Shown here piece by piece: positions 41,274 to 49,760 of a stretch of 64,000 nucleotides of DNA. The notes under the pieces were generated by a model that ran no database searches, was not told where the DNA came from, and worked only from the letters and a program-made list of their open reading frames with translations. Position numbers and translations under genes: made by a program. Numbering within the stretch: the stretch's first letter is position 1; each line of letters begins with the position of its first letter. This DNA comes from JAFDWR01 sp038216655. GTDB taxonomy: Bacteria; Armatimonadota; Fimbriimonadia; Fimbriimonadales; Fimbriimonadaceae. Location of the stretch: the NCBI GenBank assembly GCA_038216655.1, contig JBBQPZ010000003.1, forward strand, positions 62,001 to 126,000, given 5' to 3'.

Positions 41274-41450
41274 ATGAAATGGGGCTCTGCCTTGCTGTTG
41301 TTGGTCTGGGGATTAGCGTCAGGAGCGTCAATTGCCCACAGCCGAGTGGACCTGCGGAGCATTGTGGAACCCCTGAGCCTCCTCGGTCTAAGCTATAGCC
41401 TGGTGCTGATCGGGGTCCTGCGCTGGGCAATGCAGACGGCGGCGCACTAG
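41274..41450 (+). CDS. Small two-helix membrane protein (58 aa)
   Basis: An ATG at 41274 after GAGAAAGGA opens a frame encoding MKWGSALLLLVWGLASGAS, then a short polar loop (HSRVDLRSIVEP) and a second hydrophobic helix ending RWAMQTAAH. The size, the ribosome site and the codon pattern fit a real small gene. It lies between infA and rpmJ, an insertion in an otherwise conserved order. The family is unknown. Confidence 0.5.
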   Translation: MKWGSALLLLVWGLASGASIAHSRVDLRSIVEPLSLLGLSYSLVLIGVLRWAMQTAAH

Positions 41451-41463
41451 GTCAGCGTCGCAT

Positions 41464-41519
41464 GCCTCAGGGTGAGAGCCTGGGCGGTTTGATGATTCCG
41501 TGGAGGGCCACCCTGAGGC
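41464..41519. repeat. Inverted repeat upstream of rpmJ
   Basis: GCCTCAGGGTG (41464-41474) and CACCCTGAGGC (41509-41519) are an exact 11-bp inverted repeat with a 34-base loop, between the small membrane protein gene and rpmJ. It could be an attenuator or a dispersed repeat; no T-run follows. Confidence 0.5.
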
Positions 41520-41691
41520 GTGGAAGTTCTCGGGGCGGAGGCAGTGATCAACGAGTTTTTCGACTCGGGGCCTACAATCAGGCGAGAGCGTGGGTATAAT
41601 TTCTGCTTGCGTCAGCCGTAGCCTGGCACGAATAGGCATGCCCGCTTGGGAGCCTTGAAGTACAGGACGAGCCAGCGAGGCGAATTGAACA

Positions 41692-41805
41692 ATGAAAGTA
41701 AGGGCCAGTGTAAAAAAGATCTGCGACAAGTGCAAGATCATCAAGCGCGAAGGCGTCGTTCGCGTCATTTGCGAGAACAAGAAGCATAAGCAGCGCCAAG
41801 GCTGA
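41692..41805 (+). CDS. rpmJ: 50S ribosomal protein L36
   Basis: This is a 37-residue protein: MKVRASVKKICDKCKIIKRE followed by GVVRVICENKKHKQRQG. It is the zinc-ribbon form, with Cys at CDKC and a third Cys and the His in CENKKH. It is the smallest ribosomal protein and follows the usual infA-rpmJ-rpsM order. Confidence 0.97.
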   Translation: MKVRASVKKICDKCKIIKREGVVRVICENKKHKQRQG

Positions 41806-41841
41806 GGGCCGAGCTGACGAATTAAAAAGAACTAATAGAAA

Positions 41842-42219
41842 ATGGCACGTATTGCAGGTATCGATCTTCCGCGCGATAAGATGGCGCAGTATGCCTTGCC
41901 GTTGATTTACGGCATTGGCAAGCACAACGTCATCCAGCTTCTTGAGAAAGCCGGGGTGGACCCGCGAACTAAGATTCGCGACCTCTCGGAGCAAGAAGTC
42001 ACCCACCTTCGCGAAATTCTCGACCGCGACTACCAAGTCGAGGGCGACCTTCGTCGCGAGGTTCAGGGCAACATCCGCCGGTTGATCGAGATCAACTGCT
42101 ACCGCGGCGTGCGTCATCGCCGTGGCCTGCCGACGCGCGGTCAGAACACCCGCCACAACGCGCGAACTCGCAAGGGCAAGCCGAAGACGGTCGCCGGCAA
42201 GAAGAAGGCGAAGAAGTAG
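41842..42219 (+). CDS. rpsM: 30S ribosomal protein S13
   Basis: This 125-residue protein sits in the head of the small subunit. The N-terminal MARIAGIDLPRDK and the RGLPTRGQNTRHNART signature are standard. Confidence 0.97.
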   Translation: MARIAGIDLPRDKMAQYALPLIYGIGKHNVIQLLEKAGVDPRTKIRDLSEQEVTHLREILDRDYQVEGDLRREVQGNIRRLIEINCYRGVRHRRGLPTRGQNTRHNARTRKGKPKTVAGKKKAKK

Positions 42220-42226
42220 CAGCAGA

Positions 42227-42284
42227 GTGTTGGGTGTTAGGTGTTAGGGTAGAAGCCCGGCGCCTCGGACCTAACACCCAACAC
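42227..42284. repeat. Perfect heptad-repeat hairpin between rpsM and rpsK
   Basis: GTGTTGGGTGTTAGGT (42227-42242) and ACCTAACACCCAACAC (42269-42284) are exact 16-bp complements with a 26-base loop. It lies 20 bases before the rpsK start. Confidence 0.9.
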
Positions 42285-42303
42285 CGAACACTTAAAGAAA
42301 GAA

Positions 42304-42696
42304 ATGGCAAGAAAAGCAGCACAGAAGGGCAAGCAGAAAGAGCGGAAGAACATTCCGGTTGGCGTCGCGCACATTCACGCGTCGTTCAACAACACGCTAA
42401 TCACGATCACCGACCCGCAAGGGAACGCGATCTCGTGGGCCAGCGCTGGCAATGTGAACTTCAAGGGCAGCCGTAAGGGCACCCCGTTCGCCGCGCAGGT
42501 CGCCGCCGATAAGGCGAGCCGCCTCGCCCAGGATCACGGCCTCCGCCGTGTGGACGTTCTCGTTCGCGGTCCCGGATCGGGACGCGAAACGGCCATCCGT
42601 GCACTCCAGGCCTCGGGTCTCGAAGTCGGCAGTATCTGCGACGTCACCCCGGTCCCGCACAATGGTTGCCGCCCTCCGAAGCGTCGCCGCGTGTAA
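42304..42696 (+). CDS. rpsK: 30S ribosomal protein S11
   Basis: This 130-residue protein forms part of the platform. HIHASFNNTLITITDPQGNA and the ending TPVPHNGCRPPKRRRV are typical. rpsD, which normally follows in the alpha operon, is missing; rpoA comes next. Confidence 0.97.
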   Translation: MARKAAQKGKQKERKNIPVGVAHIHASFNNTLITITDPQGNAISWASAGNVNFKGSRKGTPFAAQVAADKASRLAQDHGLRRVDVLVRGPGSGRETAIRALQASGLEVGSICDVTPVPHNGCRPPKRRRV

Positions 42697-42701
42697 CCCT
42701 T

Positions 42702-42753
42702 GATTGACCGTTGGGCGAACCAATGGTCAATCGTCAATCGTAAATCGTAAATC
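42702..42753. repeat. Hairpin and heptad array between rpsK and rpoA
   Basis: GATTGACCGTTGG (42702-42714) pairs with CCAATGGTCAATC (42720-42732) with one G-T pair and a five-base loop. The right arm runs on into four 7-nt units, GTCAATC twice and GTAAATC twice (42726-42753). It ends five bases before the rpoA start. Confidence 0.85.
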
Positions 42754-42758
42754 CAAAG

Positions 42759-43751
42759 ATGCCGCACATTTCCACCCTCGACCTGAATACCGAATACGGA
42801 AAGTTTGTTCTGGAACCGCTTGAGCGCGGATATGGGCAGACGATCGGCAATGCCCTTCGCCGCGTCCTGCTCAGTTCGATCCAGGGAGCTTCGATCGCCG
42901 CCGTGCGCATCGATAAGGTGTTCCACGAATTCTCGCCGATCCCGGGCGTGAAGGAGGACACCACCGAACTCCTGCTCAACCTGAAGGACGTCGCAATTCG
43001 GATCAATACCGAAGAGGGCGCCCCGACGGAAGATAAGGCACTTCGCCTGGACGTAAAGGGTCCTGGCCGCGTGACCGGCGCCGACATCGTCTGCCCCGAG
43101 GGCGTCGAGATCGTCAACCCCGAGGTTTACATCGCCACGATTTCCGATCCCGCCGTCTCGCTCACGATGGAACTGTATGTCGGTTGGGGTGCGGGCTACG
43201 TGCTTCCTGAGAAGCAAGAGCGCTACCGAGGCATGATTGGCGTGATCCCCACGGGCAGCCAGTACACCCCGGTCAAGAAGGTCAACTACACCGTCGAAGC
43301 CACCCGCGTCGGAATGCGAACCGACTACGAGCGCTTGGTGCTCGACATCTGGACCAACGGAGCGGTGACCCCGAACGACGCGCTGTCGCAGTCGGCTCAC
43401 ATCCTCGACAAGTATTTCCGCATGTTCTTCGACCTCGGCGAGGCTGGCTTCGAAGCCGATCTCGGCCTCGAAGACGATATGTCGCCGGAACTGGCGAATA
43501 TCCCCGAGCTCCGCATCGAGGAGCTCGACTTCAGCCAGCGAACGTTCAACTGCCTTCGCCGTGCGGGTCTTCTGACTTTGCGCGCTTTGGCGCTTGCGAC
43601 AGAGAGCGACCTCACCGGCATCCGCGGCTTCGGCAAGAAGTCGCTCGTTGAGGTTCGCGACAAGCTGGTTGAGCATGGCCTGGAGCTCAAGCCACCGAAG
43701 GGCGGCTACCGCGCGCTCGACACGCTCGACGATGACGACGACGATTTCTGA
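42759..43751 (+). CDS. rpoA: RNA polymerase alpha subunit
   Basis: This is a 330-residue protein that nucleates RNA polymerase assembly. The N-terminal domain shows RGYGQTIGNALRRVLLSSIQG; the C-terminal domain (about 255-315), which contacts UP elements and activators, shows RAGLLTLRALA and GIRGFGKKSLVEVRDKL. An acidic DDDDDF ends the protein. It follows the repeat array directly. Confidence 0.98.
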   Translation: MPHISTLDLNTEYGKFVLEPLERGYGQTIGNALRRVLLSSIQGASIAAVRIDKVFHEFSPIPGVKEDTTELLLNLKDVAIRINTEEGAPTEDKALRLDVKGPGRVTGADIVCPEGVEIVNPEVYIATISDPAVSLTMELYVGWGAGYVLPEKQERYRGMIGVIPTGSQYTPVKKVNYTVEATRVGMRTDYERLVLDIWTNGAVTPNDALSQSAHILDKYFRMFFDLGEAGFEADLGLEDDMSPELANIPELRIEELDFSQRTFNCLRRAGLLTLRALALATESDLTGIRGFGKKSLVEVRDKLVEHGLELKPPKGGYRALDTLDDDDDDF

Positions 43752-43754
43752 ATT

Positions 43755-43810
43755 TTCGCGATTGGCGATTCGCGACTCGCGACTCGACGCATCGAATAAC
43801 GAATAGCGAA
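43755..43810. repeat. Heptad-repeat hairpin between rpoA and rplQ
   Basis: TTCGCGATTGGCGATTCG (43755-43772) and CGAATAACGAATAGCGAA (43793-43810) pair in about 14 of 18 positions. Both arms are tandem 7-8-nt units and the second array continues to about 43825. It lies just before the rplQ start. Confidence 0.75.
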
Positions 43811-43832
43811 TACCGAATCACGTAATACTGAC

Positions 43833-44279
43833 ATGAGACATCTTGTAGATAGAAGAAAACTTGGACTGCCGAGCGACCAGCGACGCGCGTTGCTGACGAA
43901 CCTACAGCGACAGTTCATCCGCCACGGGTACACCCGCACGACCTTTGGTCGAGCGAAGGAGCTTCAGAGACTGGTTGAGAAGCTGATCACCCTTGGCCGC
44001 ACCGACACGCTTGCCGCGCGCCGAGAGGCCCGCAAGGTGCTCGTCGGTCACAGCAGTTCGTCTCCGAAGCCCAAGGCGATCGCCGGCAAGACGGACCTGG
44101 AGAAGACTCAGATCCTCGCCGCGATGAGCCTGCTTAACGGCGAAGACCTGGTCAAGCATCTTTTCGACAACATCGGTCCTCGCTTCAAGGATCGCAACGG
44201 CGGCTACACCCGACTCACCAAGACGGGCTTCAGACGCGGCGATGGAGCGCAGTCCGCAGTTCTCGAACTGGTCGACTAG
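43833..44279 (+). CDS. rplQ: 50S ribosomal protein L17
   Basis: This is a 148-residue protein. MRHLVDRRKLGLPSDQRRAL at the start and the ending KNGGYTRLTKTG-type segment (DRNGGYTRLTKTGFRRGD) are standard. The rpoA-rplQ order is conserved. Confidence 0.97.
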   Translation: MRHLVDRRKLGLPSDQRRALLTNLQRQFIRHGYTRTTFGRAKELQRLVEKLITLGRTDTLAARREARKVLVGHSSSSPKPKAIAGKTDLEKTQILAAMSLLNGEDLVKHLFDNIGPRFKDRNGGYTRLTKTGFRRGDGAQSAVLELVD

Positions 44280-44280
44280 C

Positions 44281-44328
44281 TTCGTTATTCGCGATTGGTG
44301 ATTCGTGATTTGAATCGCGAATAACGAA
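44281..44328. repeat. Perfect heptad-repeat hairpin between rplQ and truA
   Basis: TTCGTTATTCGCGATT (44281-44296) and AATCGCGAATAACGAA (44313-44328) are exact 16-bp complements with a 16-base loop. The right arm continues as AACGAATAACCAATAACGAA to two bases before the truA start. Confidence 0.9.
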
Positions 44329-44343
44329 TAACCAATAACGAAA

Positions 44344-45117
44344 ATGAGAATCAAGCTTGTCGTCTCGTACGACGGCACCGACTTCAGCGGCTGGGCCGCA
44401 CAGACTGGACGGAGAACCGTTCAGGGAACTTTGACAGAAGCTGTTCGCCATGTCTCGGGCGAGGAAATCGAGATCACCGGAGCCAGCCGCACCGACAGCG
44501 GCGCCCATGCCCTTGGCCAGGTCTGCCACTTCGATTCCGAAGTGCCGATCCCCGTGGAGAATTGGGTGTACGCGTTGAACAAGCGCCTCCCTTCCGACCT
44601 TTCGGTCCGGAAAGTGGAGCGCGTCTCGGAGCGGTTCCATAGCAGGTTCTCCGCCTTTGACCGTCATTACCGCTATCGCATTCTGACGGGCGAGCGAGAT
44701 CCGCTTCGCATGCGCTTTGCCCACTTCTACGGGCGTCCCTTGGACGTTGCCAAGATGCAGGCGGGGGCCGCATTGCTCCAAGGTGATCATGATTTTCGCG
44801 CGTTTACCGAAGAACTCGAGCCCCACGTCCTCAACACGAGGCGGGTGCTCTTCCGGTTCGACGTGAAACCAAGCCGAGATGAGGTGTGGGTGGACGTGGT
44901 TGGGACTGCCTTCCTTCGCGGAATGATGCGACGGTTGGCGGGCGTGCTGCTTGAAGTAGGACGCGGGTTCCGGTCCGTCGAAGAGGTCAGCAGACTCCTC
45001 GATCCAGAGGAGCGGCATCATCTCCAGTGGCCAGTCGTGCTACCGGCTTGCGGGCTTTGCCTGCAACGCATTCGGTACGGTCGGCATCCTCGAGATAACC
45101 GAACAGCTTCCACATAA
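44344..45117 (+). CDS. truA: tRNA pseudouridine synthase A
   Basis: This 257-residue enzyme makes pseudouridine at positions 38-40 of tRNA. The catalytic Asp is in ASRTDSGAHALGQV (about residues 48-61), the start is RIKLVVSYDGTDFSGWAAQ, and the Arg/Tyr region ANRLPSD-like KRLPSDLSVR is present. It lies between rplQ and rplM, as in many bacteria. Confidence 0.96.
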   Translation: MRIKLVVSYDGTDFSGWAAQTGRRTVQGTLTEAVRHVSGEEIEITGASRTDSGAHALGQVCHFDSEVPIPVENWVYALNKRLPSDLSVRKVERVSERFHSRFSAFDRHYRYRILTGERDPLRMRFAHFYGRPLDVAKMQAGAALLQGDHDFRAFTEELEPHVLNTRRVLFRFDVKPSRDEVWVDVVGTAFLRGMMRRLAGVLLEVGRGFRSVEEVSRLLDPEERHHLQWPVVLPACGLCLQRIRYGRHPRDNRTAST

Positions 45118-45248
45118 CGATGTTGGCGCGATCGCAGGATCACGCTGAGACCCGCCGGGAAGCTATTTTTGTTTGTCCCGACGGGGTTGGCGTGGCCTCG
45201 CGGTCGCGTGGGAAGGAATCGAACAGAGCCCGCAAGGGAGAACGAAAA

Positions 45249-45686
45249 ATGAATAGGACTTATACGAATAAAGCAGGAGATCTTGTCGCCAAGTGGCACA
45301 TCGTCGACGCTGCGGGCATGCCCGTGGGTCGACTGGCCGCTCAGGTCGCGCAGGTAATCCGAGGCAAGCACAAGCCCACCTTCGCGTACAACTGCGACTG
45401 TGGTGACTTCGTGGTCATCATCAACGCGGCTCAGGTCGTCCTTACCGGTAACAAGAAGGACGAACTGATCTACTGGCACTCCGGCTGGCCCGGCGGACTC
45501 AAAAACATTTCTCGCGGCGACATGCTCGAGAACGACCCCGTCAAGCTCGTCGAGAAAGCGGTTTGGGGCATGACGCCCAAGACCAAGCTCGGTAAGCAGA
45601 TCATCAAGAAGGTCAAGGTTTACGCGGGTGCCGAGCATCCGCACACGGCGCAGAACCCGCAGCCGCTCAACATCAAGAAGGACTAA
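45249..45686 (+). CDS. rplM: 50S ribosomal protein L13
   Basis: This is a 145-residue protein. The ATG at 45249, after GGGAGAACG, gives MNRTYTNKAGDLVAKWHIVD, the expected N-terminus; the open frame upstream to 45120 is leader. WHIVDAAGMPVGRLA and KLVEKAVWGMTPK are diagnostic. It overlaps rpsI by one base. Confidence 0.97.
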   Translation: MNRTYTNKAGDLVAKWHIVDAAGMPVGRLAAQVAQVIRGKHKPTFAYNCDCGDFVVIINAAQVVLTGNKKDELIYWHSGWPGGLKNISRGDMLENDPVKLVEKAVWGMTPKTKLGKQIIKKVKVYAGAEHPHTAQNPQPLNIKKD

Positions 45687-46078
45687 TGGCAGCAACTCAA
45701 AATTACGGAACCGGGCGTCGCAAGAGCGCCATCGCGCGTGTCTGGCTTACGCCGGGCGAGGGCAATATCAGCGTCAATGGGCGCGACTTCAAGGAGTATC
45801 TCGGCCGACCGGTGCTTGAGATTCTCTTGAAGAGCCCGCTCGTCCACCTCGGAATGGAAGCGCGCTACGATGTGAAGGCCTACACCAAGGGTGGCGGCAT
45901 CACGGGCCAGGCCGGAGCGATCAAGCTCGGCATCTCTCGCGCCCTGCTCGAGATCGACGAGGACCTCCGCAAGGAGCTTCGCGCCGGCGGCTTCCTCACC
46001 CGCGACCCGCGTGTGAAGGAATCCAAGAAGTACGGTCGGAAGAAAGCCCGGCGTGGCTTCCAGTTCGTTAAGCGCTGA
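45686..46078 (+). CDS. rpsI: 30S ribosomal protein S9
   Basis: This is a 130-residue protein whose C-terminal tail reaches the P-site tRNA. GTGRRKSAIARVWL, VKGGGITGQ-type YTKGGGITGQAGAI and the basic end KKARRGFQFVKR are characteristic. It ends the ribosomal cluster; a hairpin follows. Confidence 0.97.
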   Translation: MAATQNYGTGRRKSAIARVWLTPGEGNISVNGRDFKEYLGRPVLEILLKSPLVHLGMEARYDVKAYTKGGGITGQAGAIKLGISRALLEIDEDLRKELRAGGFLTRDPRVKESKKYGRKKARRGFQFVKR

Positions 46079-46097
46079 GCGCTTAGCTGGCTGATTC

Positions 46098-46132
46098 GAG
46101 ATAAGGCCTATCAGTCCTATAGGTCTTATCTC
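46098..46132 (+). terminator. Hairpin after rpsI, possible terminator
   Basis: GAGATAAGGCCTAT (46098-46111) pairs with ATAGGTCTTATCTC (46119-46132) with one G-T pair and a seven-base loop. The T-run is poor (TTGGC), so termination may be weak or rho-assisted. Confidence 0.6.
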
Positions 46133-46176
46133 TTGGCACGCTTCTCAAAGCTGCTTCTCAGGCAGATAATGCCGCC

Positions 46177-46749
46177 ATGTGCCTAGCATTGGCGGCGGCT
46201 TTCTTAGGGTTGATCTCTCGGTCGTCCTCCCCGCCGCTCGTCCGCAACCGCGATTCGGAAGTCATCAACGCGGCGCTGGTGCAGTTCTACGTGAGCACCG
46301 GATGGCTAGCGAAGGAATGGAGCGAAGGCGACTTCCTCGCCGTCGATCCGACGATCGAGAAACGGGGCGAAATTCGCCGTACCGTCTCCTGGATGATTTC
46401 AATCTGTAGTCGTGAACTTTGGCAACGGGCAAAGTTTAGGAAACTCAGCGACCTGGACTCCAAGATTCGATCGCAAGAATCTGACGACGGCACGCCGCGC
46501 GACATGCTGGCCGCCATGGACTTGGATCCGAGGATCGTGCTCAAGAAAGTCGATTACTTCCTTGGTTCACCCCTAGATTCAGAGATCATCAATCGCCAAC
46601 TGCGAAGAGGATCGGTCAGGGCGAGTCTTCAACTGCAGGCCCCAGCCTATTCGGAAGACGGCAAGTTTGCAACCCTTTCACTGACCGCACCGTGGTCAAT
46701 ACATCTTGCCTACGTTGCCTTCCTTCTTGAGCGCAAAGGAACTGGGTGA
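46177..46749 (+). CDS. Hypothetical protein, probably exported
   Basis: This is a 190-residue protein with a short hydrophobic start (MCLALAAAFLGLISR). It has a mixed alpha-beta body: EVINAALVQFYVSTGWLAKE near the N-terminus and ASLQLQAPAYSEDGKFATLS then LTAPWSIHLAYVAFLLER near the end, reminiscent of small NTF2-like or cystatin-like folds. No family is recognised. It lies between the ribosomal cluster and an MFS transporter. Confidence 0.6.
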   Translation: MCLALAAAFLGLISRSSSPPLVRNRDSEVINAALVQFYVSTGWLAKEWSEGDFLAVDPTIEKRGEIRRTVSWMISICSRELWQRAKFRKLSDLDSKIRSQESDDGTPRDMLAAMDLDPRIVLKKVDYFLGSPLDSEIINRQLRRGSVRASLQLQAPAYSEDGKFATLSLTAPWSIHLAYVAFLLERKGTG

Positions 46750-46886
46750 ACCGTAATCGATGTCGAGGCAATCCTTGTCTGAGTCGCAGGTTGCCAGGTT
46801 CGATTCTCCAAACATCCCCGAACTTCCCCGCTTTTTTGACGCCTTAAGTACAATGAGGCGTTGCCCGATCTGGGTCCAGGGTCTGA

Positions 46887-48221
46887 ATGATCGCGTGTAA
46901 GCCCAAGCCCCTTATTCTCCGCTGGTCTGTGATGCGGCTGGTGATCATCGCCCTTCTCGGCGAGATTGCTTTGGCGACGATGAACTTGTCGACCATGCCG
47001 GTCTATCTCAAGTTCGACCGCGGGTTTGGCGAGACGGTCATCGGGTTCGTCATCGTTTCCTTCTTGCTCGCCGAAGCCGTGCTCAAGGGCCCGATGGGGC
47101 ACTTGGCGGATCGGTACGGGCACAAGAAGTTGATGCTGATCGGCCCGACTCTCAGTGTCGGGACTGCGGCAGTGAGCCTCCTTATCCCCCACGGGAACGG
47201 CGCGCCGTGGGAGGTGTGGTCGTTCATCGGCCTCCGACTGATTGACGGCATTGGCTCGGCCATGCTGTGGCCCGCCCTCTTCCTCGCCGTAGGCGAGGAA
47301 GTCAACGACGGCGAGCGGCAGGAGGGGATGTCCCTCCTAAATCTCTGCTACATGTTGGGAATCGCGCTCGCCTTTCCCATCGGTGGGATCGCGAACGACC
47401 TCGCCAAGTCTCGCGGCGCAGGCCTGGTTCTGGCGGGCTCGATTTTCGCTGCAGTTTCTCTTTGCGTTTTCTTCCTTGTCCCCGACACCAAGGCGAGCAA
47501 GCATGCGGCCCTTGAGGAGCACGGCGAGTTCAAGTTCGCGGATATGATGCTCTCGATCAAGCAGATCCCGACCTTCCTGCTGCTTTCGGTCATCACCTTT
47601 TCGGGAATCGGATTCCCAATGGCGATCTTCAAGATCTTCCCGCAGGACGAGTATCACTTCTCCGAGTCGGCAATTGGCGGGCTGATCTTTCCCGGGGCCA
47701 TCATGCTCGCCATCCTCGCCGTGCCGATGTCCAAATATGGCGAGCGCATTGGGCGCATCAAAGCGGTCCACATCGGCATGGGGGCATGCGCCATCGGCCT
47801 CTGGGTGATCGCGCTAGGTGCCTTCATCCCCTTCCTTCGTTCCTATTGGTTGCTCGCGATCGGCGCGATGCCGGTCGGTGTTGGCTTCCTGCTGGCAATT
47901 CCGGCTTGGATGGCGAGCGTGAGCGACGTCGATCCTAAACGCCGCGGGGCGAATATCGGCGCGATTATGACCTCGCAGGGGCTGGGAGGGATTATCGGTG
48001 CGCCAATCGGCGCTTTTTTGTACGAGCGGCTCGTCCCGGTCGGAAACAGCATCGGGCTCGGCCCCAGCTTTGCCCACTACATGCCCTTTGTTGGATGCGC
48101 GGGCTGTGTCACCGCAGGTTGGCTGTTGAGTTTGAAGATCCTCCATCCTGCGCCCTCCGTCGCCCTTGATCCGCCGGAGGAAGCCGAGCCGGAGGCGGTG
48201 GGCGTCAGCTCGCTTCCCTGA
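46887..48221 (+). CDS. Major facilitator superfamily transporter
   Basis: This is a 444-residue inner-membrane protein with 12 predicted helices. The MFS loop 2-3 motif is GHLADRYGHKKLM, and a related motif recurs in the second half (SKYGERIGRIKAVHIG). The substrate is unknown; such single-gene transporters often export drugs or sugars. An alternative start at 46932 (Met16) would remove a short polar leader. Confidence 0.88.
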   Translation: MIACKPKPLILRWSVMRLVIIALLGEIALATMNLSTMPVYLKFDRGFGETVIGFVIVSFLLAEAVLKGPMGHLADRYGHKKLMLIGPTLSVGTAAVSLLIPHGNGAPWEVWSFIGLRLIDGIGSAMLWPALFLAVGEEVNDGERQEGMSLLNLCYMLGIALAFPIGGIANDLAKSRGAGLVLAGSIFAAVSLCVFFLVPDTKASKHAALEEHGEFKFADMMLSIKQIPTFLLLSVITFSGIGFPMAIFKIFPQDEYHFSESAIGGLIFPGAIMLAILAVPMSKYGERIGRIKAVHIGMGACAIGLWVIALGAFIPFLRSYWLLAIGAMPVGVGFLLAIPAWMASVSDVDPKRRGANIGAIMTSQGLGGIIGAPIGAFLYERLVPVGNSIGLGPSFAHYMPFVGCAGCVTAGWLLSLKILHPAPSVALDPPEEAEPEAVGVSSLP

Positions 48222-48441
48222 TGGAGGTGGCGAAATGATGGACGTGAATTCGACCTTCTGAGGCTCACGTTAAGTTGAGATGTGCCACATGGCTGGGCGA
48301 GGGGACCTCTTCACCTCCATGACAGAAGGGAGCATCCATCAGCAGGCGCCGCCCAAGAGCCAACGCTCCTGCAGACGGTAACATCCTTAAACCACCGCAC
48401 GGCAACGGGGCCGGTCGATAACGAGGAGATAGAACACAGAC

Positions 48442-49452
48442 ATGGCAGTACGAATCGGCATTAACGGCTTCGGCAGAATCGGTCGACTTTCGCTTCGCGC
48501 AATTCTGGAGCGACACCCCGGCGAGATCGAAGTGGTCGCGGTGAACGACCTTACCGACACCCTCACCAACGCCCACCTCTTTAAGTACGACTCCACCTAC
48601 GGCCCGTTCAAGGGCACCGTCGACCATGAGGCCGACGCGATCCACGTGAACGGCAAGGCGATCAAGGTTTTCGCTGAGCGCGATCCGGGCAACATCGCCT
48701 GGGACAGCCTAGGGGTCGATATCGTCGTCGAGTCCACCGGGTTGTTCACGGACGCCACCAAGGCGGTCGCTCACAAGAATCACGGCGTTAAGAAGATCGT
48801 CATCTCGGCTCCGGCCAAGAACGAGGACGTCACGATTGTGCTCGGCGTGAACGACGACATGTACGATCCGGCCAAACACAGCGTTATTTCAAACGCAAGC
48901 TGCACGACGAACGGCCTCGCGCCGGTGGCCAAGGTGCTCCACGAGCGGTTCGGCATCGAGAAGGGTCTACTGACCACCGTGCATGCCTTCACGAACTCAC
49001 AGCGCACGCAGGACACGGCGAGCAAGGACCTGCGCGACGCCCGTGCGGCTTCGCAGAACATCGTCCCTTCCTCGACCGGCGCGGCAAAGGCGGTCGGCCT
49101 GGTTATTCCTGAGTTGAAGGGCAAGTTCACCGGCATGGCGTTCCGCGTCCCGGTCCCGACCGTCTCGGTCGTGGACTTCACTGCGCTCCTGGTTAAAGAA
49201 GCCTCGGTCGACGAGATAAACGCGGCGATGAAGGAATACGCGGACGGCCCGATGAAGGGGATCCTGCAGTACAGCGACGAGCCGCTCGTCTCGACCGACC
49301 TGAAGGGGAACTCGCACAGTTCGATCTTCTCCTCGCTCGACACGGTAGGTCTCGGAAACCTTGTCAAGGCGGTCGCTTGGTACGACAACGAGTGGGGCTA
49401 CTCCTGCCGCGTTGCCGACATCCTGAAGTTCCTCGTCGACAAGGGGTTGTAA
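48442..49452 (+). CDS. gapA: Glyceraldehyde-3-phosphate dehydrogenase, type I
   Basis: This glycolytic enzyme oxidises glyceraldehyde 3-phosphate with NAD. It has the Rossmann start RIGINGFGRIGRLSLRA, the catalytic Cys in SNASCTTNGLAPVAKVL (about residue 155) and the His in TVHAFTNSQ. Its 336 residues are standard. GAGGAGA precedes the start. No pgk or tpi gene follows. Confidence 0.97.
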   Translation: MAVRIGINGFGRIGRLSLRAILERHPGEIEVVAVNDLTDTLTNAHLFKYDSTYGPFKGTVDHEADAIHVNGKAIKVFAERDPGNIAWDSLGVDIVVESTGLFTDATKAVAHKNHGVKKIVISAPAKNEDVTIVLGVNDDMYDPAKHSVISNASCTTNGLAPVAKVLHERFGIEKGLLTTVHAFTNSQRTQDTASKDLRDARAASQNIVPSSTGAAKAVGLVIPELKGKFTGMAFRVPVPTVSVVDFTALLVKEASVDEINAAMKEYADGPMKGILQYSDEPLVSTDLKGNSHSSIFSSLDTVGLGNLVKAVAWYDNEWGYSCRVADILKFLVDKGL

Positions 49453-49760
49453 AGCGTCTCCCCTTTCTCATGCGGCGATGACTGTGCGCCGGACGAGGAA
49501 GGGGCAGGGGATGGAGGTTCTGCGCGGACGGTCGGCTTCGATCGAGGCGGGAAGTCCGGGTAACGACAGATTCCGGAATCTCCACCGCTAGCCCCTCCCC
49601 TTCCAGCGCACAGAACATCGCCGTAGAGGAGGGGAAGGCTGGTAATTTTGCCCGTTTGTCATGAACGACTCTCGTGCGGCACACGTCTTGCGAGTGAGGG
49701 AATCAAGAATCGAAAAGGCTTCGTAAGAAAGCCGCCCCTCCTCCCAAACATACAATTCGG

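Noticed and set aside
46786..46815. tRNA-like T-arm (GGTTCGATTC) downstream of the hypothetical gene
   Set aside because: The flanking bases do not form the T-stem and no acceptor or anticodon stems can be drawn.
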